A program made the translations under genes and the position numbers. Below, one piece after another: positions 19,295 to 27,671 of a stretch of DNA of 64,000 nt. Position 1 is the first letter of the stretch. Each line of letters opens with the position of its first letter. This DNA comes from Microbacterium limosum. GTDB taxonomy: Bacteria; Actinomycetota; Actinomycetes; Actinomycetales; Microbacteriaceae. Under the pieces are notes generated by a model that saw only the letters and a program-made list of their open reading frames with translations, was not told the origin of the DNA and did not search any database. The stretch lies in contig NZ_CP137080.1 in NCBI RefSeq assembly GCF_036324365.1, positions 2,604,001-2,668,000 on the forward strand. Direction: 5' to 3'.

Positions 19295-19921
19295 TCACGC
19301 GTGGCGGCGGCACCATTCGTACATGACGACGGCGGCGGCCGCGCTCGCGTTGATCGAGCGCGTCGAGCCGTACTGGGTGATCTCGACGATCCCGGATGCC
19401 GCGGCGAGCGCCTCGGTCGACAGGCCCGGTCCCTCCTGCCCGAAGAGCAGGACGCACCGCTCGGGCAGATCGGCGCGGTCGACGGGCACCGAGCCGGCGA
19501 CGTTGTCGATCGCGAGGATCGGGAGGGCGGCCTCCGCGGCCCACGCGGCGAAGGACGCGACATCCTCGTGGTGGCGCACGTGCTGGTAGCGATCGGTCAC
19601 CATGGCGCCGCGGCGGTTCCACCGACGGCGTCCGATGATGTGGACCTCGGCGGCGAGGAAGGCGTTGGCGCTGCGGACGACGGCGCCGATGTTGGAGTCG
19701 TGCTGCCAGTTCTCGATCGCCACGTGGAAGCGGTGGCGGCGCGTATCGAGGTCGGCGACGATCGCCTCGAGCGTCCAGTACCGGTAGCCGTCGACGACGT
19801 TGCGCCGGTCGCCCTCGGCCAGCAGCTGACGGTCGTAGCGAGGGTCCTCGGGCCAGTCTCCCGGCCCACCCGGCCAGGGTCCGACGCCCACGGGCAGCTG
19901 CGGCTCGGGATCCTCTGACAC
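19295..19921 (-). CDS. SpoU (TrmH)-family RNA methyltransferase
   Basis: S-adenosylmethionine-dependent RNA 2'-O-methyltransferase of the SPOUT class, 208 residues. Motif 1 is ENWQHDSNIGAVVRSANAF, motif 2 CVLLFGQEGPGLSTEAL, motif 3 QYGSTRSINASAAAAVVMYEW. The first 50 residues (PWPGGPGDWPEDPRYD) are a lineage-typical extension. Target RNA cannot be assigned. It is divergent from mntH and its start lies 20 bp from the mntH operator. Confidence 0.92.
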   Translation of the reverse strand: MSEDPEPQLPVGVGPWPGGPGDWPEDPRYDRQLLAEGDRRNVVDGYRYWTLEAIVADLDTRRHRFHVAIENWQHDSNIGAVVRSANAFLAAEVHIIGRRRWNRRGAMVTDRYQHVRHHEDVASFAAWAAEAALPILAIDNVAGSVPVDRADLPERCVLLFGQEGPGLSTEALAAASGIVEITQYGSTRSINASAAAAVVMYEWCRRHA

Positions 19922-19940
19922 CGAGCCAGCGTAGCGCCGC

Positions 19941-19993
19941 TACCGGATATTTCGGTCGCCCGAAACATCCGGTATGTTTTCGGCATGCCGAAA
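19941..19993 (+). promoter_or_regulatory. Tandem palindromic operators in front of and across the mntH start codon
   Basis: Two copies of TTTCGG-N4-CCGAAA occur 28 bp apart, at 19950-19965 and 19978-19993. The second is a perfect 16-bp palindrome (TTTCGGCATGCCGAAA) containing the mntH ATG at 19985. The first is part of a larger palindrome (19941-19974) with TACCGGAT flanks, 14 of 15 bases matching. This layout fits binding sites of the MntR/DtxR regulator encoded two genes downstream. No Shine-Dalgarno sequence precedes the ATG, so the transcript may be leaderless or have a very short leader. Confidence 0.7.
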
Positions 19994-21313
19994 GACACCG
20001 TCGTCGTCGACGACGCCACTGCTCCTCAGACACCGCGTGGCGCCCTGAGCACGCCGAGGCTCGCGTGGCTCATCGGTCCCGCCCTCGTCGCGGGCGTCGC
20101 CTACCTCGATCCGGGCAACGTCGCCAGCAACATGACGGCGGGCGCCCAGTACGGCTACCTGCTGGTGTGGGTCGTCGTCGTGGGCAACGTCATGGCCTGG
20201 CTGATCCAGTACCTCTCCGCCAAGCTGGGCATCGTCACGGGCGAGAGCCTGCCCGAGGTGCTGGGCCGCCGCATCCGGCGTCGGTGGCCGCGTCGCGCCT
20301 ACTGGCTGCAGGCCGAGCTGGTCGCGATGGCGACCGACATCGCCGAGGTCATCGGCGGCGCGGTGGCGCTGTACCTGCTCTTCGGCATCCCTCTGGTGTG
20401 GGGCGGGGTGATCACGGGGCTCGTGTCCATCGCGCTGCTGCTCGTGCAGTCCCGCCGCGGGCCGCGCCCCTTCGAGAACGTCGTGATCGGCCTGATGGCG
20501 ATCATCACCGTCGGCTTCGTCGCCGGAGTCTTCGTCGGGCCGCCGGATGCCGCGGGCATCGCCTCCGGGCTCGTCCCCCGCTTCGAGGACACCGGCTCGG
20601 TGCTGCTCGCCGCGTCGATCCTCGGTGCCACGATCATGCCCCACGCGATCTACGCGCACTCGGCGCTCGCACGAGACCGCTTCGCCCCCCGCGCGGACCG
20701 GGGTCGCGCCGCCGGGGCGCGCCGCGACGCCGCCGAGCTCGAGCGGCTGCGGGGGGTCGGAACCCTCCGGCTGCTGCGCGCGACCCGGTGGGACGTCTCG
20801 ATCGCGATGGTCGTCGCGGGGACCGTCAACCTCTGCATCCTGCTGCTCGCCGCCGCGAACCTCGCGGGCGTGCCCGGCACCGACAGCCTCGAGGGTGCGT
20901 ACGCCGCGCTCGACGCGGGGCTCGGTCCGGTCGTCGCGACGCTGTTCGCCGTCGGCCTCCTCGCGAGCGGGCTGGCGAGCACATCGGTCGGCGCGTACGC
21001 CGGCGCGGAGATCATGCACGGTCTGCTGCGCGTGCGGATCCCGCTGCTCGCACGACGCCTTGTGACCCTGCTGCCCGCCCTCGCCATCCTCGCAATCGGG
21101 TTCGACCCGACCCTCGCGCTCGTGCTGAGCCAGGTCGTCCTCTCGTTCGGAATCCCGTTCGCCCTCGTCCCGCTCGTCGTGCTGACGGCGCAGCGGCGCA
21201 CCCTCGGGGGCTACCGCAATCGCGCCTGGACCACGGCGGCGGGCGTCGCGGCATCCGTCTTCCTCATCAGCCTGAACGGCGTGCTGCTCTGGCTCGTCTT
21301 CACCGGCGCCTGA
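19985..21313 (+). CDS. mntH: Nramp-family divalent metal (Mn2+) transporter
   Basis: Proton-coupled Mn2+/Fe2+ importer, 442 residues, 11 helices. The Nramp metal site appears as AYLDPGNVASNMTAGAQYGY (Asp and Asn of helix 1) and ILGATIMPHAIYAHSALAR (helix 6 M-P-H). It starts at ATG 19985, inside the second operator palindrome. The DtxR-family gene follows 22 bp downstream, so manganese-dependent repression of mntH-mntR is likely. Confidence 0.94.
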   Translation: MPKDTVVVDDATAPQTPRGALSTPRLAWLIGPALVAGVAYLDPGNVASNMTAGAQYGYLLVWVVVVGNVMAWLIQYLSAKLGIVTGESLPEVLGRRIRRRWPRRAYWLQAELVAMATDIAEVIGGAVALYLLFGIPLVWGGVITGLVSIALLLVQSRRGPRPFENVVIGLMAIITVGFVAGVFVGPPDAAGIASGLVPRFEDTGSVLLAASILGATIMPHAIYAHSALARDRFAPRADRGRAAGARRDAAELERLRGVGTLRLLRATRWDVSIAMVVAGTVNLCILLLAAANLAGVPGTDSLEGAYAALDAGLGPVVATLFAVGLLASGLASTSVGAYAGAEIMHGLLRVRIPLLARRLVTLLPALAILAIGFDPTLALVLSQVVLSFGIPFALVPLVVLTAQRRTLGGYRNRAWTTAAGVAASVFLISLNGVLLWLVFTGA

Positions 21314-21335
21314 GCGACGCGGGTACCCTGAACCG

Positions 21336-21977
21336 GTGGCACCCGCGAGCCCCGTGACCGACGACTACCTGAAGACGATCTATCACCACACCGAGTGGCA
21401 GGAGCGTCGCATCACGCCGTCGCAGCTGGCCGCCGAGCTGGGCCTCGCCCCATCGTCGGTCACCGAGATGGTGCAGAAGCTCGCCGCGCAGGGGCTCGTC
21501 ACCCACCGCCCGTACGGCCCCGTGTCGCTCACCCCCGAGGGCGAGGCGCGGGCGAAGGCCGTCGTGCGGCGCCACCGGCTCATCGAGACCTGGCTCGTGC
21601 GCGAGTTCGGCTACACATGGGACGAGGTGCACGAGGAGGCGGAGGTGCTCGAGCACACCATCAGCGACCGCCTCCTCACCGGCATCGACGCCCGCCTGGG
21701 TCACCCGCGCTTCGATCCCCACGGCGATGCGATCCCGGATGCCGCGGGTGGCGTGCAGCGCGAGGACTTCGTCCTGCTCGCCGACGCCGCCCCGGGTCAC
21801 GAAGGCCGGGTGCTGCGGGTGAGCGACCGCGATCCGGCGATGCTGCGCGCGGTCGAGACGGCGGGGGTCGAGGTGGGCATGGTCGTCTCGGTCGTCGACG
21901 CGACGAGGGTGAACGCACCCGCGGGGATGCTGTCGCTGCCCGAGGGCGCCGCGCGCATCGTGTGGCTCAGCGCCTGA
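21336..21977 (+). CDS. mntR: Manganese-responsive DtxR-family repressor (MntR)
   Basis: Metal-dependent transcriptional repressor, 213 residues. It has an N-terminal winged helix (DDYLKTIYHHTEWQERRITPSQLAAELGLAPSSVTEMVQKL in parts), a dimerisation/metal domain (VRRHRLIETWLVREFGYTWDEVHEEAEVLEH) and a C-terminal SH3-like FeoA domain (from about residue 145). It starts at GTG 21336, 22 bp after mntH, and probably binds the TTTCGG-N4-CCGAAA sites at the mntH promoter. The assignment to Mn and not Fe follows from the mntH neighbour. Confidence 0.9.
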   Translation: MAPASPVTDDYLKTIYHHTEWQERRITPSQLAAELGLAPSSVTEMVQKLAAQGLVTHRPYGPVSLTPEGEARAKAVVRRHRLIETWLVREFGYTWDEVHEEAEVLEHTISDRLLTGIDARLGHPRFDPHGDAIPDAAGGVQREDFVLLADAAPGHEGRVLRVSDRDPAMLRAVETAGVEVGMVVSVVDATRVNAPAGMLSLPEGAARIVWLSA

Positions 21978-21986
21978 GCCGCACCG

Positions 21987-22919
21987 TCACGGCCAGCGGA
22001 CGGCGGCCGTCTCCTCGCAGAACGCCCAGAGCCGCGCCCCCACCTCGGGCGAGCGCGTGGCCGAGACGAGGCGCGCGCGCCGCGGCATCCCCTTCGTCAC
22101 GACGGCCGGTCCCCACGCCGAGCCGCCCTCGACGTCGGGATCGATGAGCGCGCGAACGGGCGACCACGCCCCGTGCTCCTTGGACTGTGTCAGCGCGGCC
22201 TGCAGGTTGTCGACGAACCGGCCCGTGCGCGTGGGCTCGTTGACACCGGCGATGCCGACGGTTCGCCCGCTGACGGAGTATCCGGGGTGCGCGACGATGC
22301 TGGAGACGGGGGAACCGGCGGCACGCAGCCGGCGGTCGGCCTCGACGCCGAGGGCCTGAGTGGCGATCTTGGACTGCACGTAGGCGCGCCACGGGGAGTA
22401 GTCGCGTTCCAGCTGCGGGTCGGCGAGATCGTACCGCCACATCGACGTGGACATGCTCCCGAGCCACACGAGCCGCCCCGCGCCGGCGCGGGCGAGGGGG
22501 CCCAGGAGCGTTCCGGCCAGCGCGAAGTGCCCGAGGACGTTCGTGGCGAACACCACCTCGTTGCCGTCCTGGGTGACGCTGCGCTCGCGCGGAGGATGGA
22601 CGACGCCCGCGTTGAGCAGCACGCCGTCCAGCCTGTCGCGGGCCCCCACGGATGCCGCGGCCGCTCGCACGGATCCGAGGTTGCTCGTGTCGAGCAGCAT
22701 CGTCTCCACGGACGCGCCGGGGACGCGCCGCCGCAACGCCGCGCGGGCGTCGGCGAGGCGGTGGGGGTTGCGGCCGGTCATGATGACGTGGGCGCCCGCG
22801 CGCGAGAGCTGCTCCGACGAGAAGTATCCGAGCCCCGCGTTCGCACCCGTCACGAGGAAGACGCGGCCGTGCTGCGACGGGAGGTTCCGCGGGTCCCAGC
22901 CCGCTCGTGCGGCGCTCAC
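21987..22919 (-). CDS. Short-chain dehydrogenase/reductase
   Basis: NAD(P)-dependent oxidoreductase of the classical/extended SDR type, 310 residues from GTG 22919. The nucleotide-binding motif VFLVTGANAGLGYFSSEQL is near residue 20. LLNAGVVHPP corresponds to the NNAG motif, and YVQSKIATQ supplies the catalytic Y-x-x-x-K (Tyr-Val-Gln-Ser-Lys). It resembles retinol-dehydrogenase-like/WWOX-like SDRs. Substrate unknown. It is convergent with mntR (10 bp between stops) and divergent from the HAD gene. Confidence 0.88.
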   Translation of the reverse strand: MSAARAGWDPRNLPSQHGRVFLVTGANAGLGYFSSEQLSRAGAHVIMTGRNPHRLADARAALRRRVPGASVETMLLDTSNLGSVRAAAASVGARDRLDGVLLNAGVVHPPRERSVTQDGNEVVFATNVLGHFALAGTLLGPLARAGAGRLVWLGSMSTSMWRYDLADPQLERDYSPWRAYVQSKIATQALGVEADRRLRAAGSPVSSIVAHPGYSVSGRTVGIAGVNEPTRTGRFVDNLQAALTQSKEHGAWSPVRALIDPDVEGGSAWGPAVVTKGMPRRARLVSATRSPEVGARLWAFCEETAAVRWP

Positions 22920-22961
22920 TGCACCGACACTACGGGGCGCGCCGCGCAATAAGCTGAGGCC

Positions 22962-23801
22962 ATGCCCGAAGGTCGCACTCCCGCCCTGCACAAGCGCTCC
23001 CGCTCCGACATCGAATGCTGGCTCACCGACATGGACGGCGTGCTCGTGCACGACAACCGTCCGGTGCCCGGCGCCGCCGAACTGCTCGCGCAGTGGCGCG
23101 ACGCCGGCACCCCCTTCCTGGTGCTCACGAACAACCCGATCTTCACGCCCCGCGATCTGAGCGCGCGGCTGCGAGCATCCGGGCTGGACGTTCCGGAGGA
23201 TCGCATCTGGACGTCGGCGCTCGCGACGGCCGACTTCCTGCGCTCCCAGCTCCCGGGCGGCACGGCGTTCGTCATCGGCGAGGCCGGCCTCACGACGGCT
23301 CTGCACGAAGCCGGATACATCATGACCGAGTCCCAGCCCGACTACGTCGTGGTCGGCGAGACGCGTCAGTACTCGTTCGAGGCGATCACGAAGGCGATCC
23401 GCTTCATCAACGCCGGCGCACGCTTCATCGTGACCAATCCGGATGCCACGGGCCCCACCCCCGCGGGCATCGTCCCGGCCACGGGCGCGTTCGCCGCGCT
23501 CATCACGAAGGCCACCGGCAAGGAGCCGTACGTCGTCGGCAAGCCCAATCCCATGATGTTCCGCTCCGCACTCAACCGCATCGGGGCGCATTCCGAGACG
23601 ACGGGCATGATCGGCGACCGCATGGACACCGACATCGTGGCGGGCATCGAAGCCGGCCTGCACACCGTGCTGGTGCTGACGGGGATCAGCGACACCGCGG
23701 AGATCGAGCGCTACCCGTTCCGCCCCGACGAGGTGCTCGACTCGGTCGCCGAACTGCTCGCCGACGAGCCCGCCGAGTCGGAGCTTCCCGAGGTCCTCTA
23801 G
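22962..23801 (+). CDS. HAD-IIA family phosphatase (NagD-like)
   Basis: Haloacid dehalogenase superfamily hydrolase, subfamily IIA, 279 residues. Motif I is CWLTDMDGVLVHDN (nucleophile Asp and Asp+2), motif II FLVLTNNP, motif III lysine in YVVGKPNPMMF and motif IV MIGDRMDTDIVAG. The family removes phosphate from sugar phosphates or nucleotides; the true substrate is unknown. ATG 22962; the upstream SDR gene is divergent. Confidence 0.92.
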   Translation: MPEGRTPALHKRSRSDIECWLTDMDGVLVHDNRPVPGAAELLAQWRDAGTPFLVLTNNPIFTPRDLSARLRASGLDVPEDRIWTSALATADFLRSQLPGGTAFVIGEAGLTTALHEAGYIMTESQPDYVVVGETRQYSFEAITKAIRFINAGARFIVTNPDATGPTPAGIVPATGAFAALITKATGKEPYVVGKPNPMMFRSALNRIGAHSETTGMIGDRMDTDIVAGIEAGLHTVLVLTGISDTAEIERYPFRPDEVLDSVAELLADEPAESELPEVL

Positions 23802-23811
23802 CGAGACGCCC

Positions 23812-23913
23812 ATGGATCAGCGCGACCTGCTTTTCGCCGCCTCGGCGATCATCCTGACCGGCACGCTCGTCGCGTGGGTCGTCGTGTGGTGGCGCGGCCG
23901 CGGACGGGACTGA
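23812..23913 (+). CDS. Small single-span membrane protein (33 residues)
   Basis: A short frame of 34 codons starting 10 bp after the HAD stop codon. The product MDQRDLLFAASAIILTGTLV continues into a VVVWWRGRGRD tail, giving one hydrophobic helix followed by a positive C-terminus, as seen in many small bacterial membrane proteins. The ribosome site is weak, so translation would depend on coupling with the HAD gene. I see no family to assign. Confidence 0.45.
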   Translation: MDQRDLLFAASAIILTGTLVAWVVVWWRGRGRD

Positions 23914-23939
23914 ACCCGTCCAGGCCCGGCCCTGCTGAT

Positions 23940-24001
23940 CGGGGCATGTTCTGTGCAATGGGGCAGGTTCTGTCCTGCCCCATTGCACGCAACCTGCCCC
24001 G
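23940..24001. repeat. Long palindromic repeat, copy 1 (between convergent genes)
   Basis: Arms 23940-23967 and 23974-24001 are 28 bp each and match at 25 positions, around a 6-nt loop. The outer part reads GGGGCATGTT and the inner part GTGCAATGGGGCAGG. The left arm, extended by one base, matches the left arm of the element at 55681-55744 at 24 of 27 positions, so they belong to one dispersed family. It sits between the small ORF and pyrE, which converge, and could act as a bidirectional terminator or a REP-like element. Confidence 0.8.
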
Positions 24002-24049
24002 GAGCATCCACCGCGAGAGCAGACGGGCAGCGCGGATGCCGCGCGGTCC

Positions 24050-24628
24050 CTACTGCGGTGCGAGGCCCAGGTCGTCGAGGTCGATCGCGGCGAGCCAGCG
24101 CAGGCCCTCCGCCTCGACGGCGGCCTGCGCCCCCGTCTTGCGGTCGACGATCACGGCGACGGCGACGACGTCGGCACCCTCCCGGCGCAGCGCCTCGACG
24201 GCCTTCAGCGCCGACTGGCCGGTGGTGGAGGTGTCCTCGACGACGACGACGCGCTTGCCCGCGACATCCGCGCCCTCGATCTGGCGCCCGCGTCCGTGAT
24301 CCTTCGGCTCCTTCCGCACGACGAACGCGTCGAGCGGGCGGCCCGTGCGCACCGACTCGTGCATGACGGCGTTGGCGATGGGGTCGGCGCCGAGGGTGAG
24401 ACCGCCGACGGATGCCACGTCGGGGATGTCCGCGATGAGATCGAGCATGAGGCGTCCGATGGCGGGCGCCGCCCGGTGATCGAGCGTCAGTTTGCGCATG
24501 TCGACGTAGTAGGACGCCTTCTTGCCGCTCGAGAGCGTGAAGTCTCCGTGGAACACCGCCTCGGCGCCGATGAGGGCGATGAGGGACTGGCGGTCGGCTT
24601 CGAGCTCGGGCGTGGAGGCTGCGGTCAC
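24050..24628 (-). CDS. pyrE: Orotate phosphoribosyltransferase
   Basis: Pyrimidine biosynthesis enzyme joining orotate and PRPP to OMP, 192 residues. The PRPP-binding motif is RVVVVEDTSTTGQSAL. The orotate loop FTLSSGKKASYYVDMRKL and the catalytic loop lysines in VRKEPKDHGRGRQIEG are all present. It starts at GTG 24628, 39 bp from the start of the divergent xthA. It is on its own, away from other pyr genes, as is usual in actinobacteria. Confidence 0.95.
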   Translation of the reverse strand: MTAASTPELEADRQSLIALIGAEAVFHGDFTLSSGKKASYYVDMRKLTLDHRAAPAIGRLMLDLIADIPDVASVGGLTLGADPIANAVMHESVRTGRPLDAFVVRKEPKDHGRGRQIEGADVAGKRVVVVEDTSTTGQSALKAVEALRREGADVVAVAVIVDRKTGAQAAVEAEGLRWLAAIDLDDLGLAPQ

Positions 24629-24667
24629 ACGGCGAGTCTACGGCGAGGCGAGAAATAGGCTGGATGC

Positions 24668-25513
24668 ATGCGTCTTGCCACCTGGAACGTGAACTCCATC
24701 CGCGCCCGCGTGGGGCGCATCGTCGACTTCGCCCAGCGCGAGGGGATCGATGTCCTCGCGATGCAGGAGATCAAGTGCACGCCCGCGCAGTTCCCCTTCG
24801 CCGCCTTCGAGGAGGCGGGGTATCACGTCGAGGCGCACGGGCTGAACCAGTGGAACGGCGTCGCGATCGCCAGCCGCGAGCCGCTCGAAGACGTCGAGCT
24901 GGCGTTCCCGGACATGCCCGGATTCGCGAAGGGGCATGAGGGTCCGGATCAGCCGCAGGAGGCGCGGGCGATGGGCGCGACCGTCGGCGGGGTGCGCGTG
25001 TGGAGCCTGTACGTGCCGAACGGCCGGGGCCTGGGCGACCCGCATTACGTCTACAAGCTCGACTGGCTGGGCGCCCTCGCCCAGTACACCCGCGACGCTC
25101 TCGCCCGCACGCCCGATCTGGCCCTCGCGCTGACGGGCGACTTCAACATCGCACCCACGGACGAGGACAACGGCGACCCGACGATCGTGCCGGGGCTGTC
25201 GACGCATGTGTCCGAGCCCGAACGCGACGCCTTCCGCGCGCTCGAGGCCGCCGGTCTCGCCGATGTCGTGCGCCCGCTCGTGCCGACCGGATTCACCTAC
25301 TGGGACTACAAGCAGCTGCGCTTCCCCCGCAACCAGGGCCTGCGCATCGACTTCATCCTCGGTTCTCGGGCGTTCGCCGACGCGGTCACGGGTGCCGCGA
25401 TCCATCGGGACGAGCGCAAGGGCGACGCCCCGAGCGATCACGTGCCCGTCGTGGTCGACCTGGATACGGCCGCACCGGACGAGGACGACGACGTGCCGAT
25501 GATCTTCGGCTGA
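24668..25513 (+). CDS. xthA: Exodeoxyribonuclease III / AP endonuclease
   Basis: DNA repair nuclease of the EEP superfamily, 281 residues. It opens with RLATWNVNSIRARVGRI and has the metal-binding glutamate in VLAMQEIKCTP. The active-site LTGDFNIAPTDEDN, QGLRIDFILGS and the terminal SDHVPVVVDL carry the catalytic Asp and His residues. ATG 24668. Confidence 0.95.
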   Translation: MRLATWNVNSIRARVGRIVDFAQREGIDVLAMQEIKCTPAQFPFAAFEEAGYHVEAHGLNQWNGVAIASREPLEDVELAFPDMPGFAKGHEGPDQPQEARAMGATVGGVRVWSLYVPNGRGLGDPHYVYKLDWLGALAQYTRDALARTPDLALALTGDFNIAPTDEDNGDPTIVPGLSTHVSEPERDAFRALEAAGLADVVRPLVPTGFTYWDYKQLRFPRNQGLRIDFILGSRAFADAVTGAAIHRDERKGDAPSDHVPVVVDLDTAAPDEDDDVPMIFG

Positions 25514-25614
25514 CTGCCGTTGTCCGTGAAGCCCACGCACGTCGGCGACGACCCCCGCCCGGCATCCCCCCTTCGGCGGAGGCGGGGCGGGCGGACGGGG
25601 CCTACCGTGGGGGG

Positions 25615-26940
25615 ATGAGCGCGAACTCCCCCACCACCGGCAGGCCGGCGCCCGACGCCCGCGACCTGCGCGCCGACGCGCTCCTGGCGGGCGCGCTGCT
25701 CGTGGGCGCCATCGTCAGCGCCGGGCTCTCGTCCGTCGCACAGCTGTACGGCGACGGCCAGGCGGACCTGGGCTGGGCGCTGCTCTATGCCGCCGCCCTC
25801 ACGGCGCCCCTCGCGGTGCGCCGCCGATTCCCATGCACGGTCGCGGTCGTCGTCTCGGTGCTGTACTTCGTCGCCGTCACCTTCCGCATCCCCGAGATCT
25901 ACGTCGGCAACATCGCGGTGTTCATCGCCATCTACACGGTGGGGGCGTGGGTTGCCGACCGCCGTCGTGCGATGCTCGTGCGCGTCCTGCTCATCGCGGG
26001 CATGTTCGCGTGGCTGCTCGTGACCACCTTCCAGGCGGCGACGGCCCCCACGGAGGGCGACTTCTCGCGCGCCGGCGTCTTCTCCCCCTTCGTCGCGTTC
26101 ATGCTCATCCAGTTCCTGATCAACGGGCTGTTCTTCGGGGGCGCCTACTACATGGGCGACCGCGCCTACGCCGCCGCGCTGGAGAGGCTGGCACTCGAGG
26201 AGCGCACGGCCGAGCTGGAGCGGGAGCGGGAGGTCACCGCGGCGCAGGCGGTGGCGCTCGACCGACTGCGCATCGCCCGCGAATTGCACGACGTCGTGGC
26301 CCACCACGTCTCCGCGATGGGCGTGCAGGCGGGGGCCGCGAGGTCCGTGCTCGATCGCAACCCCGATGCCGCACGGTCCGCACTCGCCGGCGTCGAGGCC
26401 TCGGCGCGAGAGGCGCTCGGCGACCTGCGGCACCTGCTCGGCACCCTGCGCAGCCCCGACGATCCCACGATCGACGCAGACGGCGAGGTCGCGGCATCCA
26501 CCGTGGGCCTCGACGCCCTGCCGGCCCTCGTCGAGAGGGCGACGCAGACGGGCCTGCCCACGACGCTGACGCTGCTCGGCGATGCCGTTCAGGTGCCCGC
26601 CGTCGTGCAGGTGAACCTCTTCCGCATCGCGCAGGAGGCCCTCACGAACGCACGACGCCACGGCGGGCCGGATGCCGCGGCGGACGTGCGGCTGCGGTAT
26701 GACCCGGGTTCCGTCGAGCTCGAGGTCACCAACTCGGGCCGCGTCGCGCCGGCGCGCCCCGGCGGGCTGGGGATCGTCGGCATGCGGGAGCGCGCGGCCT
26801 CCTCGGGGGGCACGCTCGAGGCGGGGCCCCGCTCGCGCGGGGGCTACCTCGTACGAGCACGCATCCCGGTGTCCGGGCGAAGCGGTCCGGAGGAGCGGGA
26901 GGACGCGGCGCCCGTCGCCGGGTCGAGGAGGCCCTCATGA
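25615..26940 (+). CDS. Two-component sensor histidine kinase (NarX/DesK class)
   Basis: Membrane sensor kinase, 441 residues from ATG 25615, preceded by GTGGGGGG; the longer frame upstream overlaps xthA and is rejected. Residues about 20-180 hold five to six hydrophobic helices. The HisKA_3 dimerisation domain contains RIARELHDVVAHHVSAMGVQAG with the phosphoacceptor His, and the ATPase domain has FRIAQEALTNARRHGG and GLGIVGMRERA. It overlaps the response regulator gene by four bases. The signal is unknown. Confidence 0.93.
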   Translation: MSANSPTTGRPAPDARDLRADALLAGALLVGAIVSAGLSSVAQLYGDGQADLGWALLYAAALTAPLAVRRRFPCTVAVVVSVLYFVAVTFRIPEIYVGNIAVFIAIYTVGAWVADRRRAMLVRVLLIAGMFAWLLVTTFQAATAPTEGDFSRAGVFSPFVAFMLIQFLINGLFFGGAYYMGDRAYAAALERLALEERTAELEREREVTAAQAVALDRLRIARELHDVVAHHVSAMGVQAGAARSVLDRNPDAARSALAGVEASAREALGDLRHLLGTLRSPDDPTIDADGEVAASTVGLDALPALVERATQTGLPTTLTLLGDAVQVPAVVQVNLFRIAQEALTNARRHGGPDAAADVRLRYDPGSVELEVTNSGRVAPARPGGLGIVGMRERAASSGGTLEAGPRSRGGYLVRARIPVSGRSGPEEREDAAPVAGSRRPS

Positions 26941-27635
26941 GCGCGATCCGCGTGCTGCTGGCCGACGACCACGCCGTCATGCGCGCGGGATTCCGCATGA
27001 TCCTGGAGGCCGCCGGCATGGAGGTCGTCGGGGATGCCGCGACCGGCGCGGAGGCGATCGACGCGGCCCGGTCCCTCCGCCCCGACGTCATCTGCATGGA
27101 TGTGCAGATGCCCGACCTCGACGGGCTCGAGGCCACGCGCCGCATCGTCGCCGCCCCGGAGCCGGGCCCGGCGGTGCTGGTGGTGACGACCTTCGACCGC
27201 GACGACTACCTCTTCCGCGCGCTCGAGGCCGGCGCAAGCGGTTTCCTGCTCAAGAACGCCGGGCCCGAGGAGCTCGTGGCGGCCGTGCGGATCGTCGCGG
27301 CGGGCGACGCGCTGCTGGCGCCCGAGGTCACGCGGCGCGTGATCGCACGCTTCGCCGCGGCATCCCCTCCCCCCGCCTCGCCCGCCGCGCACGCCCGCAC
27401 CGCGACAGCGGTCCGCGCCGCCACGGCCACCCCGGTGGCGGGGCTGACGGAGCGCGAGACGGAGGTGCTGCGCCTGCTCGCTGCGGCGCTCAGCAACGGC
27501 GAGATCGCCGCCCGCCTCTACATCGGCGAGGCGACGGTCAAGACGCACGTGTCGAACGTGCTGCAGAAGCTCGGCGCGCGCGACCGGGTCGCCGCGGTCG
27601 TGTGGGCGCATCGCCACGGCGTCGTCGGGGACTGA
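26937..27635 (+). CDS. Two-component response regulator, NarL/LuxR family
   Basis: Response regulator, 232 residues. The receiver domain (about 1-120) has the acidic pair in LLADDHAVMR, phosphoacceptor Asp in VICMDVQMPDLDG and the conserved Lys in GFLLKNAGPEEL. An unusually long Ala/Pro/Thr linker (about 30 residues) leads to the LuxR helix-turn-helix LTERETEVLRLLAAALSNGEIAARLYIGEATVKTHVSNVL (in parts). ATGA overlap with the kinase gene shows they are a pair. A drug-exporter-type ABC operon follows at 28195, a possible target. Confidence 0.94.
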   Translation: MSAIRVLLADDHAVMRAGFRMILEAAGMEVVGDAATGAEAIDAARSLRPDVICMDVQMPDLDGLEATRRIVAAPEPGPAVLVVTTFDRDDYLFRALEAGASGFLLKNAGPEELVAAVRIVAAGDALLAPEVTRRVIARFAAASPPPASPAAHARTATAVRAATATPVAGLTERETEVLRLLAAALSNGEIAARLYIGEATVKTHVSNVLQKLGARDRVAAVVWAHRHGVVGD

Positions 27636-27671
27636 CCCCGCATTCCCCGCGCCCACGTGGGGCGTGGAGCG

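Noticed and set aside
19922..19984. Mn riboswitch (yybP-ykoY type) upstream of mntH
   Set aside because: Only 63 bases separate the divergent starts and they are filled by palindromic operators; there is no room for the aptamer.
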